From contig NZ_CP074197.1 in assembly GCF_023921805.1 (NCBI RefSeq), positions 1,488,001 through 1,552,000 of the forward strand: a DNA stretch of 64,000 nt, read 5' to 3'. The notes beneath the pieces are model-generated. The model was not told the origin of the DNA. It saw nothing but the letters and a program-made list of their open reading frames with translations, and ran no database searches. Shown here in pieces: positions 11,317 to 19,356 of the stretch. A program made the position numbers and the translations under genes. Each line of letters opens with the position of its first letter. Position 1 is the stretch's first letter. The stretch comes from Ruminococcus sp. FMBCY1 (lineage in GTDB: Bacteria > Bacillota > Clostridia > Oscillospirales > Acutalibacteraceae).

Positions 11317-11399
11317 GCATAATAATTTTTCACCTGTTTTGTGAAAATCGATGCAAAAACTCTGACCAAAAATTCGACTGTTTAATTTTGCTAAAAATA

Positions 11400-11428
11400 T
11401 TGACTGTTATACGCAGAATTGATATAAT
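11400..11428 (+). promoter_or_regulatory. Sigma-A promoter of the K+ channel gene
   Basis: TTGACT, a 17-bp spacer, TATAAT, ending 28 bp before the channel start codon. Confidence 0.82.
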
Positions 11429-11456
11429 TTTGTTATAAAAGGCAGGCGGTGAAGAT

Positions 11457-11876
11457 ATGAAAAAAACTCGGCTGATAAAAATTATACTTAAACGGACAGG
11501 AGCACTTAAGTTTTTGACAACATACATAATAATATTTGCAGGTGTAAGCATTGGTGTATGGATAGTTGAGCCGAACATAAAAACTCCGATTGACAGTGTA
11601 TGGTACTGTTTCAGCGTAGCCACGACCATAGGTTTTGGCGACATAACCGCCGTTACGATACTCGGCAGGGCAATGTCGATTTTCCTGTCGATATGTTCCA
11701 TACTGATAATAGCGGTAGTACCGGGAATTATTACAAGCTATTATATTGAGAGTACAAAGCTAAAGGAAAAGGAAAGTATAGCAAAATTTCTTGACGACCT
11801 CGAACATCTGCCTGAACTTTCAAAAGAGGATTTACAAAGCCTTTCGGAAAAGGTAAAAAAGTTTAATAGGAAGTAA
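11457..11876 (+). CDS. Two-TM potassium ion channel protein
   Basis: A 139-residue pore protein. Residues about 20-37 and 73-93 are membrane helices flanking a pore loop whose selectivity filter TTIGFGD is the K+ channel signature. The last 40 residues are charged and cytoplasmic, with no RCK/TrkA domain, so gating is unclear. It would work as a tetramer. It is a single-gene unit with its own promoter. Confidence 0.88.
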   Translation: MKKTRLIKIILKRTGALKFLTTYIIIFAGVSIGVWIVEPNIKTPIDSVWYCFSVATTIGFGDITAVTILGRAMSIFLSICSILIIAVVPGIITSYYIESTKLKEKESIAKFLDDLEHLPELSKEDLQSLSEKVKKFNRK

Positions 11877-11925
11877 TATTAAATCATTTTAAAATTTTCG
11901 TTCCGATTTAGTCTAAGCTATTTGC

Positions 11926-12371
11926 TAAATTATGTTTTAGCAGAGTGTCGGTCGGGCATTGAATTTTAGCTAACGCTAAATTATCCTCCCAAAAAATAAA
12001 AAAGTTTACTCAATTTTTTCAAAAATTGCGGGTTTGGGCAGCGCCCATAAAATCTTCCGATACAACAATTTATCAGGCGCAAACAGCCACGCTGTTTGCG
12101 TGCTAAAACTAAGTTTGCTAAAACAGGCGACAGCCTTTTAGAAAAGAAATAATTAACTTTTTCATTATATAACGAATGTCTTTTATTGTTGCTATCGCAT
12201 TTAAAGGCTTTCGCCGTTGTGTTCAAGCCGCCAAACAGCGAGCTGTTTGGCTATCGTCAGATTGCGTAATCGGAAAGTATTTGTGGGCTTTGCCCACACC
12301 CACGACCTTTGAAAAGGTCGACCAAACTTTTATAATTACTTGTCGAAACAATTTGCCAAACCGTAATTTAT
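11926..12371. repeat. Long inverted-repeat element, copy A (MITE-like)
   Basis: A non-coding 446-bp element. The left end (AAATTATGTTTTAGC, then GTCGGTCGGGCATTGAA, then GCGGGTTTGGGCAGCGCCC at about 12028) is nearly identical to the left end of the element at 29653-30216. The right end (GGGCTTTGCCCACACCC, then GACCTTTGAAAAGGTCGACC, then GCCAAACCGTAATTTA) is an imperfect inverted copy of the left. Two palindromic modules (GCAAACAGCCACGCTGTTTG at 12079 and CCAAACAGCGAGCTGTTTGG at 12231) lie inside in opposite orientations. ORFs of 60-80 codons cross it on both strands but look like chance products of repeat DNA. It fills most of the 570-bp gap between the channel gene and ribF. Confidence 0.75.
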
Positions 12372-12406
12372 TATTGTTATCCCACATTTAAAACAGAACC
12401 ATAAAT

Positions 12407-12443
12407 GTAAAAGCCTGACAACATTCAAATCTGTTGTCAGGCT
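12407..12443 (-). terminator. Rho-independent terminator of ribF
   Basis: AGCCTGACAAC and GTTGTCAGGCT around a 10-nt loop; on the minus strand the stem is followed by TTTTAC. It lies directly downstream of the ribF stop codon. Confidence 0.8.
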
Positions 12444-12448
12444 GATTA

Positions 12449-13375
12449 TTATAAATTATTAATTTCAGAAAACATTTTCTCGGCTGTCTTTGCGTTGTCA
12501 AAGATAGCTTTTTTCAATTCATCAAGCGAAGAAAATTTCTTTTCGCCTCTTATAAAATCTATAAGCCGCACATCTACCGTCTTGCCGTACAACTCTTCTC
12601 CACTGTAGTCGGGCATCCAAGTTTCGCAAAGCGGGGCAAAATTGCCTACTGTCGGTTTTACTCCTATATTTGTAACGCCGCAGAATTTTCTGCCGTCATC
12701 AAGAGTAACGCACGATGCATACACGCCAAACTTCGGCACAACAAGTTCTTCGTGCAAAGACTGATTAAGAGTCGGTGTTCCGAGTTCTCTGCCCAAGTGC
12801 TGACCGTGTACAACCTCTCCGCCGAATCCGAAATATGAACCTAAAAGTTCGTTTGCCCTGCGCATATTTCCGTCCTTAATAAGTTCACGGATAAGCGTTG
12901 ACGAAACTACTCCCTCTTTTTCTTCAACAGGCGGCAAAACCTGCAACTCAATTCCGTTTTCCTTGCAAATTTCGGCGAGCAGCTCGGTATTTCCCTCGCC
13001 GTTTTTACCGAAAGTGTAATTAAAACCGCAGCAAAGTTTTTTTGCTTTCAGAGTTTTTATTAACATATCTTCCACAAATTTTCGTGGCGCAACATCAACA
13101 ACCGACTTGAAATCGCACATATACAGGTGCTGTATTCCGATTTCGGACAGCACTGTTTTTTTATCTTCAACGCTCATCAACGCCTCTTGCGGTTGATTTT
13201 TAAGCACACTTTTCGGACTTTGTGCAAAGGTAAAGCAAATCGGCACAAGTCCGTTTTCACTGCCCCTTACCGCCTCGCCGATAACCTTGCGGTGACCGAT
13301 GTGCAAGCCGTCAAAAAAGCCGAGTGCCGCTGATGTATTTTGTTTTTCGGGTAATAATTCAAAAAAAGTTTGCAT
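12449..13375 (-). CDS. ribF: Bifunctional riboflavin kinase / FAD synthetase
   Basis: Converts riboflavin to FMN and FMN to FAD. The N-terminal nucleotidyltransferase domain has ALGFFDGLHIGHRKVI (HIGH-type motif) and SSTLIRELI; the C-terminal flavokinase domain begins near FGGEVVHGQHLGRELGTPT, with the NIGVKPTVG motif following. It has 308 residues from the ATG at 13375; an ATG at 13387 would add four residues but its AAGG is only one base away, so the inner start is preferred. It lies 37 bp downstream of a Nudix gene on the same strand. Confidence 0.95.
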   Translation of the reverse strand: MQTFFELLPEKQNTSAALGFFDGLHIGHRKVIGEAVRGSENGLVPICFTFAQSPKSVLKNQPQEALMSVEDKKTVLSEIGIQHLYMCDFKSVVDVAPRKFVEDMLIKTLKAKKLCCGFNYTFGKNGEGNTELLAEICKENGIELQVLPPVEEKEGVVSSTLIRELIKDGNMRRANELLGSYFGFGGEVVHGQHLGRELGTPTLNQSLHEELVVPKFGVYASCVTLDDGRKFCGVTNIGVKPTVGNFAPLCETWMPDYSGEELYGKTVDVRLIDFIRGEKKFSSLDELKKAIFDNAKTAEKMFSEINNL

Positions 13376-13412
13376 ATATTTATTCATACCTTAATTGCAG
13401 AGCATCTGCAAG

Positions 13413-13958
13413 TTAAATTTTTCCGCTTTTAAGCAGCATTGCCGTTTTCAGCACGGCTACTTGAGTTTTTGCATCCGGCAACTGATTGTTGAGCACCATT
13501 TCAACCGCCTTGTCGAGCGGAATTTTCTCGACATCCAAAAATTCGCCCTCGTCAGGCTTGCTTTCACCCTCGCTCTTTATTCTGCATACATAAAGATGAA
13601 TTATCTCGTTGGTGTAGCCGGGTGACGGATAAAGCTGACCGAGTGAAGTATAAGAATATCCCTGTGCGCCTGTTTCTTCAAGCAATTCACGCTTGCCGTT
13701 TTCAAGCGGAGTTGAGCCTTTTTCGAGCTTGCCTGCAGGAAGCTCAAGCACAACCTCTTTGTACGGATAACGAAATTGTCTTACAAAAAGCAGGTTGTTG
13801 TCGTTGTCAAGGGCGGCTACGGTAACTCCGCCGGGGTGATTTACAACTTCCCTTTTAGACTTTTTACCGTCCTCAAGTTCAACATCGTCAAGGGTAATAT
13901 GCAAAATTCTGCCGTCAAAAACAGAAGTGCTGTTTATGGTTTTTTCAAAAAGTTTCAT
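13413..13958 (-). CDS. Nudix hydrolase, ADP-ribose pyrophosphatase type
   Basis: A 181-residue Nudix protein that probably cleaves ADP-ribose or related nucleotide sugars. The N-terminal beta region (INSTSVFDGRILHITLDDVE) and RQFRYPYKEVVLELPAGKLE are typical of the ADP-ribose pyrophosphatase subfamily. The Nudix box reads GKLEKGSTPLENGKRELLEE, then TG: the metal-binding REx2EE is intact, but the conserved first Glu (Gx5E) is Ser. The ribosome site GAGGTATAGGT precedes the ATG. It is cotranscribed with ribF. Confidence 0.9.
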   Translation of the reverse strand: MKLFEKTINSTSVFDGRILHITLDDVELEDGKKSKREVVNHPGGVTVAALDNDNNLLFVRQFRYPYKEVVLELPAGKLEKGSTPLENGKRELLEETGAQGYSYTSLGQLYPSPGYTNEIIHLYVCRIKSEGESKPDEGEFLDVEKIPLDKAVEMVLNNQLPDAKTQVAVLKTAMLLKSGKI

Positions 13959-14012
13959 ACCTATACCTCATTTGAATTTTAATTTAAGGAAAAAAACAGA
14001 AAGGAAATTTTT

Positions 14013-14906
14013 ATGACAGACTACAATGTAATGCCCGACTACCAGACCAGAAGAAAAATTATTAACGACATCTGCGAAAAATACAGTTTTGTTCATCATT
14101 CATTCGCAGGCAAAAGCGTATGCGGCAGATGTATTGATGTTTTGCACATCGGCAACACAAAAAACTGCGTGCTTTACTGCGCAGGCTTTCACGGTTCCGA
14201 ATATCTTACCGTTACGGCGGTTCTCAAATTTTTTGAACAATGCGCCGATGCAATGGAGAACGATTCCGTTGTCGGTCGCTATAAAATACGAGATTTTCTC
14301 CGTGAAAAAGGACTTACGATTGTGCCTTGCGTAAATCCCGACGGAGTTGAAATCGCAATTCACGGCTCCGATGCCGCTCTCAAATACAAATCTCTTGTGG
14401 AAAAAGCCTCTAAAGAAAACAAAGTCTGGCAGGCAAACGCAAGGGGTGTGGACATTAACCACAACTTCAACGCAGGTTGGAACGAGCTTAAAAACCGTGA
14501 ACTGAGTATGAACATAAAAGCTCCATCCGCCACCCGTTTCGGCGGCAACGCTCCCGAAAGCGAGCCTGAAACCAAGGCGCTCACAAACCTGTGCAAACGC
14601 AACAACTTTGACCGTGCCATTGCTTTTCACAGTCAGGGCAGAGAGATTTACTGCTCGTTCGGCAAGCACACTCCCGTTATGAGTTTTCGACTTGCGTCCG
14701 TACTCTCCCAAGCAAGCGGTTACAATATCTCTGTACCCGAGGATATTGCGACAGGCGGCGGCTTTAAAGATTGGTTTATTGAAAAATTCCGCCGTCCGGC
14801 TCTCACCATAGAAATGGGAAAAGGCAAAAACCCCTTGCCGCTCTCCGATTTTGAACCCGAATACAAAATTATGCTGAATATGCTCTGCCTCGGAGTTATT
14901 GTATAA
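14013..14906 (+). CDS. M14-family zinc carboxypeptidase
   Basis: A 297-residue metallopeptidase without a signal peptide, so likely cytoplasmic. The first zinc-ligand pair is HGSEY (HxxE, about residue 59), GVDINHNF matches the substrate-binding segment, a later histidine in AFHSQGREIY supplies the third ligand, and the catalytic Glu is in LTIEMGKGKNPL near the end. Such proteins act on peptidoglycan peptides or gamma-D-glutamyl links; the substrate here is not known. The ribosome site AAAGGAAATTTTT precedes the ATG. It diverges from the Nudix/ribF unit. Confidence 0.87.
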   Translation: MTDYNVMPDYQTRRKIINDICEKYSFVHHSFAGKSVCGRCIDVLHIGNTKNCVLYCAGFHGSEYLTVTAVLKFFEQCADAMENDSVVGRYKIRDFLREKGLTIVPCVNPDGVEIAIHGSDAALKYKSLVEKASKENKVWQANARGVDINHNFNAGWNELKNRELSMNIKAPSATRFGGNAPESEPETKALTNLCKRNNFDRAIAFHSQGREIYCSFGKHTPVMSFRLASVLSQASGYNISVPEDIATGGGFKDWFIEKFRRPALTIEMGKGKNPLPLSDFEPEYKIMLNMLCLGVIV

Positions 14907-14969
14907 TTTTTGTGTTTTTGAGTTTTTATGTCAGTAAATTAATCAGAATTCAGCAGAGAGTTTTGCAAA

Positions 14970-15021
14970 AATTATAAAAGTTCGGTCAAACTTTTCAAAG
15001 GCTTGACCTGAATTCTAAAAT
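14970..15021. repeat. Short palindromic copy of the GGTTGACC repeat family
   Basis: A 52-bp imperfect palindrome, ATTATAAAAGTTCGGTCAAA, then CTTTTCAAAGGCTTGACC. It is the same unit as at 34008-34064 and in the right ends of the long elements. It lies between the M14 gene and asnB. Confidence 0.55.
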
Positions 15022-15135
15022 CTTTTAATCTTAACCGTGCGCTAAACAATAATTCCCTCCGCCTTTTGATAAAAAGCCGACTTACTAATCCTAATTTTCC
15101 AACTGAAAAATATTTTATTCTGTGGTTATAATCAT

Positions 15136-15167
15136 CTGCCCGACAACCGCTTAGTGGTGTCGGGCAG
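15136..15167 (-). terminator. Hairpin downstream of asnB, probable terminator
   Basis: CTGCCCGACA and TGTCGGGCAG with partial inner pairing form a strong stem 22 bp after the asnB stop. A clean T-run is missing on the minus strand, so the assignment as a terminator is moderate. Confidence 0.5.
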
Positions 15168-15189
15168 TTATATTTTATACGGTTTTTAA

Positions 15190-17658
15190 TCAGTCCTCGT
15201 CATCAAAGAACTTAATTGACTTTACGATTTCGTCAATCGCCTCGTCTGAAATTACATTCGGTTCATCAAGATATTTTGAGCGCTTTTCAATGCCCTCAAT
15301 AGCCATTTCAAGCTCCTCCTGCGGAGTGCTCGGTTTCTTTGGCTTTTCATAAACCTCTTTGTCCTCCGGATTTGAAATATTTACATATTCCTCTTCCTTT
15401 GGTGTTTCTTCAACCTGTGCAGGCTCTTGCTCCTGCGGTTCATCTTCAATTACAGGCTCGTCCTCGATTTTTTCTTCCTCGGACTTTACCTCTTCTGCAG
15501 GCTCTTCATTTTCAGCCTTAACTTCTTCGGCTTTAACCTCTTGCGGCTGATTTTCCGTCTTAACTTCTTCTACGGCATCTTCTTTAACAGGTTCTGTCTC
15601 GTTTTCGGCTTTTTCCGCCTTTACGGGTTCTTTTTCCGCTGTCTGCGCCTTTTCAGCCTTTTGTGCCGATTTATCTATGCCAAAGTTTGGTGCGTCATAA
15701 TCTTTGTCAAGCTTTTCAGCCTCCGTCATAATAGCCTCGCCAAACTCGTTAAGCTTTTTTTCCTGTCTTGCCTCGGCAATTGCTCTTAATTCGTCAAGGT
15801 GATTTACAGGCTTTTCTACCTTTTCGTTGTCCTCGTTAAAGTAAATATCATACCATACAAGGAATACATAGATTGTCCATACCTTACGGCTGTTATCCTC
15901 TTTGTTGCTGAAATGCTCATCAAGCCAACGAATGAGAATATCTGTATTAAAGAATTTCTCGGCAGTTTTGCCCTTAAACTTTTTCTTTACAACATTATAA
16001 TACTTCTCATCTCTGAGCCATACTCTTGTAGGAACAGGGAAACCGAGTTTTTCTTTTTCGGCTGTAGCCTCCGGCATATGGCGAACGGCAGCCTTACGCA
16101 TAGCGTACTTAGTATTGTGACGGTTGCAACGAAGCTTTGTAGGAAGGGTGGACGCAACCTTGAATACTTCTTTATCAAGGAACGGAACTCTAAGCTCAAG
16201 AGAGTTTGCCATACTCATTCTGTCGGCTTTTAAAAGAATATCGCCTACCAGCCACATATTGATGTCAAGATACTGCATCTTTGTAACATCGTCATATCTG
16301 CGGCAACGGTAGTAATATTTCTTTGCATAATCCTGCGGACGGCTTGCAATGTTAGGGTCTTTTAAAAGTTCTCTCTTTTCTTTATAATCATACATAAAGG
16401 CATTACCGATATAGCGCTCCTCAAGCGGGTCTGTCGCTCTGATAAGGTAATCTCTGCCCTTGATGTCAGGGAGTTTTTTACATACGGCTCTGATTGCTTT
16501 TCTGATACAATGCGGAACGATTGTCTGATAAATTTTAAATACTCTCGGCTCATTGTAGCAAGTATAGCCGCCGAACAATTCGTCTGCGCCCTCACCCGAA
16601 AGTACAACCTTTACATACTCGCTTGCAAGTCTTGATACAAAGTAAAGCGCAATACAAGATGGGTCGGCAAGCGGCTGGTCCATATGATACTGTACGGTAG
16701 GAACTGCATCCCAGAATTCTTCGCTTGAAATAAGGTGTGTATGATGTTCAACACCGATTTTCTCACTAAGACCCTTTGCCCAGCTGATTTCGTTGTAGTG
16801 CTCGCCAAAATCAAAGCCTACCGTAAAAGTTTTCTGGTCTGCAAAATATGTTGAAACATAGCTTGAGTCAACACCGCTTGAAAGGAAACAACCAACCTCA
16901 ACATCAGCGATTTTGTGGGCATTTACCGAATTTTCAAATACCTTTTCAATTGAGTTGACAGCCTCTTCCTCGGTAAGCTCTTCATTAGGATTAAAACGAG
17001 CCTCCCAATAGCGTGTAGTTTCCACTTCGCCGTCTTTGTACCAAAGGTAGTGACCCGGCATAAGGCAGAATACACCCTCAAAGAAAGTTTCGGGCGGAAC
17101 AGCGTACTGATATGAAAGGTATGTATCGAGTGCTCTTTTGTTAAACCTCTTAACAAACTTAGGGTGCTCAAGAATACTCTTGATTTCACTCGCATAAACA
17201 AATTCGCCGTCAATCATTGTGTAGTGCATCGGCTTAATGCCAAAGAAGTCACGGGCAACAAAAACGGAGTTATCCTTTGTATTATAAATAGCAAAGCCGA
17301 ACATTCCTCTGAGCTTTAAGAGGAGATCCTCTCTCCACTCCTCAAAGCCGTGAATAAGCACTTCGCTGTCGGTGTCTGTATAGAATTTATGTCCCTTTTC
17401 AATAAGAACTTTTCTTAACTCTCTGTAGTTATAAATTTCTCCGTTAAAAGTGAGAACAAGTGTTTTATCCTCGTTATAAATCGGCTGATGACCTGCGTCA
17501 AGGTCAATAATTGAAAGTCGGCGAAAACCCATTGCGATGTGATCGTCCATAAACACACCGTCGGAGTCAGGTCCTCTGTGAGTGATGACATCGGTCATAT
17601 TTTTAATGACCTTATCTCTGTCGATAACTTCGCCTGTAAAGCCACAAATACCGCACAT
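15190..17658 (-). CDS. asnB: Asparagine synthase (glutamine-hydrolysing) with long acidic C-terminal tail
   Basis: Makes asparagine from aspartate, glutamine and ATP. The N-terminal glutaminase begins MCGICGFTGEV with the nucleophile Cys2 and the RGPDSDG motif; the synthetase domain has the P-loop FLSSGVDSSYV (about residues 260-270) and SGEGADELFGGY. The protein has 822 residues, whereas AsnB is normally about 610-640. The last 200 or so are a Glu/Lys/Ala/Pro-rich, low-complexity tail ending in a more ordered segment (NVISDEAIDEIVKSIKFFDD). There is no frameshift between core and tail. It has its own sigma-A promoter. Confidence 0.93.
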   Translation of the reverse strand: MCGICGFTGEVIDRDKVIKNMTDVITHRGPDSDGVFMDDHIAMGFRRLSIIDLDAGHQPIYNEDKTLVLTFNGEIYNYRELRKVLIEKGHKFYTDTDSEVLIHGFEEWREDLLLKLRGMFGFAIYNTKDNSVFVARDFFGIKPMHYTMIDGEFVYASEIKSILEHPKFVKRFNKRALDTYLSYQYAVPPETFFEGVFCLMPGHYLWYKDGEVETTRYWEARFNPNEELTEEEAVNSIEKVFENSVNAHKIADVEVGCFLSSGVDSSYVSTYFADQKTFTVGFDFGEHYNEISWAKGLSEKIGVEHHTHLISSEEFWDAVPTVQYHMDQPLADPSCIALYFVSRLASEYVKVVLSGEGADELFGGYTCYNEPRVFKIYQTIVPHCIRKAIRAVCKKLPDIKGRDYLIRATDPLEERYIGNAFMYDYKEKRELLKDPNIASRPQDYAKKYYYRCRRYDDVTKMQYLDINMWLVGDILLKADRMSMANSLELRVPFLDKEVFKVASTLPTKLRCNRHNTKYAMRKAAVRHMPEATAEKEKLGFPVPTRVWLRDEKYYNVVKKKFKGKTAEKFFNTDILIRWLDEHFSNKEDNSRKVWTIYVFLVWYDIYFNEDNEKVEKPVNHLDELRAIAEARQEKKLNEFGEAIMTEAEKLDKDYDAPNFGIDKSAQKAEKAQTAEKEPVKAEKAENETEPVKEDAVEEVKTENQPQEVKAEEVKAENEEPAEEVKSEEEKIEDEPVIEDEPQEQEPAQVEETPKEEEYVNISNPEDKEVYEKPKKPSTPQEELEMAIEGIEKRSKYLDEPNVISDEAIDEIVKSIKFFDDED

Positions 17659-17717
17659 ATATAAAACCCCTTTCGGTAATCTGTCAAAACAAAATTTTGT
17701 AATTGCATATATAGATT

Positions 17718-17746
17718 ATTGTATCATAATTAATTGCTAAATTCAA
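17718..17746 (-). promoter_or_regulatory. Sigma-A promoter of asnB
   Basis: On the minus strand TTGAAT (17741-17746), a 17-bp spacer and TACAAT (17718-17723). The ribosome site AAAGGGG precedes the asnB ATG. Confidence 0.75.
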
Positions 17747-17840
17747 CAGTAAGAACTCATATAATACGCTTATTTGCCAAAAAGAAATATAGGAAAATCT
17801 ATATAAAAACGGTTCTGTTTAAAATGTTTAGTAATATCAA

Positions 17841-17916
17841 TAAATTATGGTTTAACAAATTGATTTGCCAATCAATTATAAAAGTTTGGTAAATCATTTT
17901 GCCAAACCATAAATTA
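17841..17916. repeat. Mini inverted-repeat element (76 bp)
   Basis: A single palindrome: left arm TAAATTATGGTTTAACAAAT, right arm ending TTGCCAAACCATAAATTA, with roughly 27 of 31 positions pairing around AATCAATTATAAAAG. The arms match the outer ends of the long elements at 11926 and 29653. The flanking GGTTCTGTTTAAAATGTT (from 17810) matches, in reverse, the AACATTTAAAACAGAACC tail seen beside other copies. The rest of the 320-bp gap between asnB and the next gene holds only the asnB promoter and a terminator. Confidence 0.65.
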
Positions 17917-17944
17917 CCCCAATTTTTGACAAAAGCAGTACAAA

Positions 17945-17975
17945 CAAAAAAGCCGCTCTGAACAAGCGGCTTTTT
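17945..17975 (-). terminator. Rho-independent terminator
   Basis: AAAAAGCCGCT, a 7-nt loop, AGCGGCTTTTT. A T-run follows the stem on both strands. It ends the long minus-strand operon just past the zinc-ribbon gene. Confidence 0.88.
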
Positions 17976-17980
17976 ATCGG

Positions 17981-18397
17981 TTATATTTTCTTATCAAATT
18001 CACTTCCGCATTTAGGGCAGTGTACTCTGTGTTTACCTTTTACATTTCGTACTCTAAGCTGTGCCTTGCAGATAGGACACTTTAAGTAACGGTATTCTTT
18101 GCGGTCACGAATTTTTTTATAAGTCAGCTTAAACCAACCTGTAACGGCATTGTAAACAGGCATAAAAGCTCGGTTTTCCGCACTTCTTTTGGAGATATTG
18201 CGTGAAAGCGAACGAAACACGGTAATAACAATTATCGCAATTTCAAAGGCGTCGATAATCAGCGTCGGTATCGGTGCAAACACAAAGATATTTACAAACC
18301 ATAGCACAAGAAACAGCACAAAAAGGCAGTTGTTAAGCTTATCTGTACCGTATCTGCCCTGCATAAAAACTGCAAATTTCTGCATTAAATTTCGCAT
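17981..18397 (-). CDS. Small membrane protein with C-terminal zinc ribbon
   Basis: A 138-residue protein with two adjacent hydrophobic segments (about residues 22-43 and 46-62) and a C-terminal zinc ribbon, LKCPICKAQLRVRNVKGKH then CPKCGSEFDKK, giving two CPxC knuckles. The ATG at 18395-18397 is chosen because AAAGGG lies nine bases upstream; a TTG further out would overlap that site. It is the last gene before the terminator. The function is unknown. Confidence 0.7.
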   Translation of the reverse strand: MRNLMQKFAVFMQGRYGTDKLNNCLFVLFLVLWFVNIFVFAPIPTLIIDAFEIAIIVITVFRSLSRNISKRSAENRAFMPVYNAVTGWFKLTYKKIRDRKEYRYLKCPICKAQLRVRNVKGKHRVHCPKCGSEFDKKI

Positions 18398-18476
18398 AAC
18401 ATCAATCCCTTTCAAAAGCTATTTTATCATACGCTTTTATGTTTTGCAATATACAAAAGCCAAAATAAAGGCATTA

Positions 18477-19334
18477 TTAATTTCTTATATAATCGGCGCA
18501 GAAATACACATATTTTACATCTGCAATAACCGCCGAATGTTCTGTCTTTACAACAATTGTTTTCTTGTTCTTAACGCTCATCTCTGCTACGATTTCGGTA
18601 ATGTTGCAGGTTTCGGGAGAATAATTAAACTTCTCCATAAATTCTTCGGTTGTATATACCTCCGAATTATATCCCTCAAAAAGTTCCAGATTATCGTAAT
18701 CTATCAGCTTGTACTCGTCAAGCAAAAGTTCAATGCCAATGTCGGCATTTGTAAGCGAATCAATATAATACGGTGCGTCATTCAGGAAAAGTCCCGTCTT
18801 AAGACTGCCGATAGACACTGTGATGTCTGAATTTACCGCAAGTTCGCCGTAACCTGTGTCGCCGTTAATGCCGCTGTTAATGTCGGCGCTTACAACATAC
18901 GCAGGAGTCATATTTATTTGGGTGATTGCCTGTGCAATTTCACCCTCAACCTTGCCCGAAAATCCTGTACCGAGCAGACAGTCCACAACAATGTCGTATC
19001 CCTCAAAATTGCCTGCCTCATAAAGTGATATTTCATTAACGCCCAGTGATTTTGCAAGTTGATAATAATAAAGTCCGTCTTTTGAAAAGCCTTCAACAGC
19101 TCTCACAATTGTACAAGCCATAGAATGTCTTGCAAGAATACACGCAAGCGCATAACCGTCGCCGCCGTTGTTGCCCTTGCCGCATACAACGCAGGTTTTT
19201 CCCGCAAACTTCACTTTATCAAAAATGCCCTGTGCCGCTCTCATCATAAGCTCTGCCGAAGGGGTACGCTCCGCAATTGTGCGTGCGTCACTTTCTCTCA
19301 TATTTTTAACAGATACTACTTTTTCAAAATCCAT
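18477..19334 (-). CDS. nnrE: NAD(P)H-hydrate epimerase (YjeF N-terminal domain) with C-terminal extension
   Basis: Repairs damaged NAD(P)H by epimerising R- and S-NAD(P)HX. The Rossmann-like YjeF domain shows VVCGKGNNGGDGYALA (about residues 46-61), DCLLGTGFSGKV and VVSADINSGINGDTG. It has 285 residues from the ATG at 19332-19334 (GAAAGGAAA site). The ADP-dependent dehydratase domain usually fused to it is absent. Instead about 80 unassigned residues follow (from LLDEYKLIDYDNLELFEGY). The gene lies 22 bp after an HprK-like gene at the end of the coenzyme operon. Confidence 0.85.
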   Translation of the reverse strand: MDFEKVVSVKNMRESDARTIAERTPSAELMMRAAQGIFDKVKFAGKTCVVCGKGNNGGDGYALACILARHSMACTIVRAVEGFSKDGLYYYQLAKSLGVNEISLYEAGNFEGYDIVVDCLLGTGFSGKVEGEIAQAITQINMTPAYVVSADINSGINGDTGYGELAVNSDITVSIGSLKTGLFLNDAPYYIDSLTNADIGIELLLDEYKLIDYDNLELFEGYNSEVYTTEEFMEKFNYSPETCNITEIVAEMSVKNKKTIVVKTEHSAVIADVKYVYFCADYIRN

Positions 19335-19356
19335 AGTAATTTCCTTTCGATAAGCG

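Noticed and set aside
11981-12226. 81-codon ORF on the minus strand inside repeat copy A, sharing a KCDSN stretch with the 68-codon ORF at 29831-30037
   Set aside because: Both ORFs fall on the shared repeat modules, have no ribosome site, and diverge at once outside the module. The similarity is that of repeat DNA, not of a protein family.
18398-18415. Earlier TTG/GTG starts upstream of several genes (18415, 19400, 20064, 22681, 25254, 26806, 40676, 47407, 56920, 60208)
   Set aside because: In each case the longer frame covers a good ribosome binding site that belongs to the downstream start; the inner start was used.
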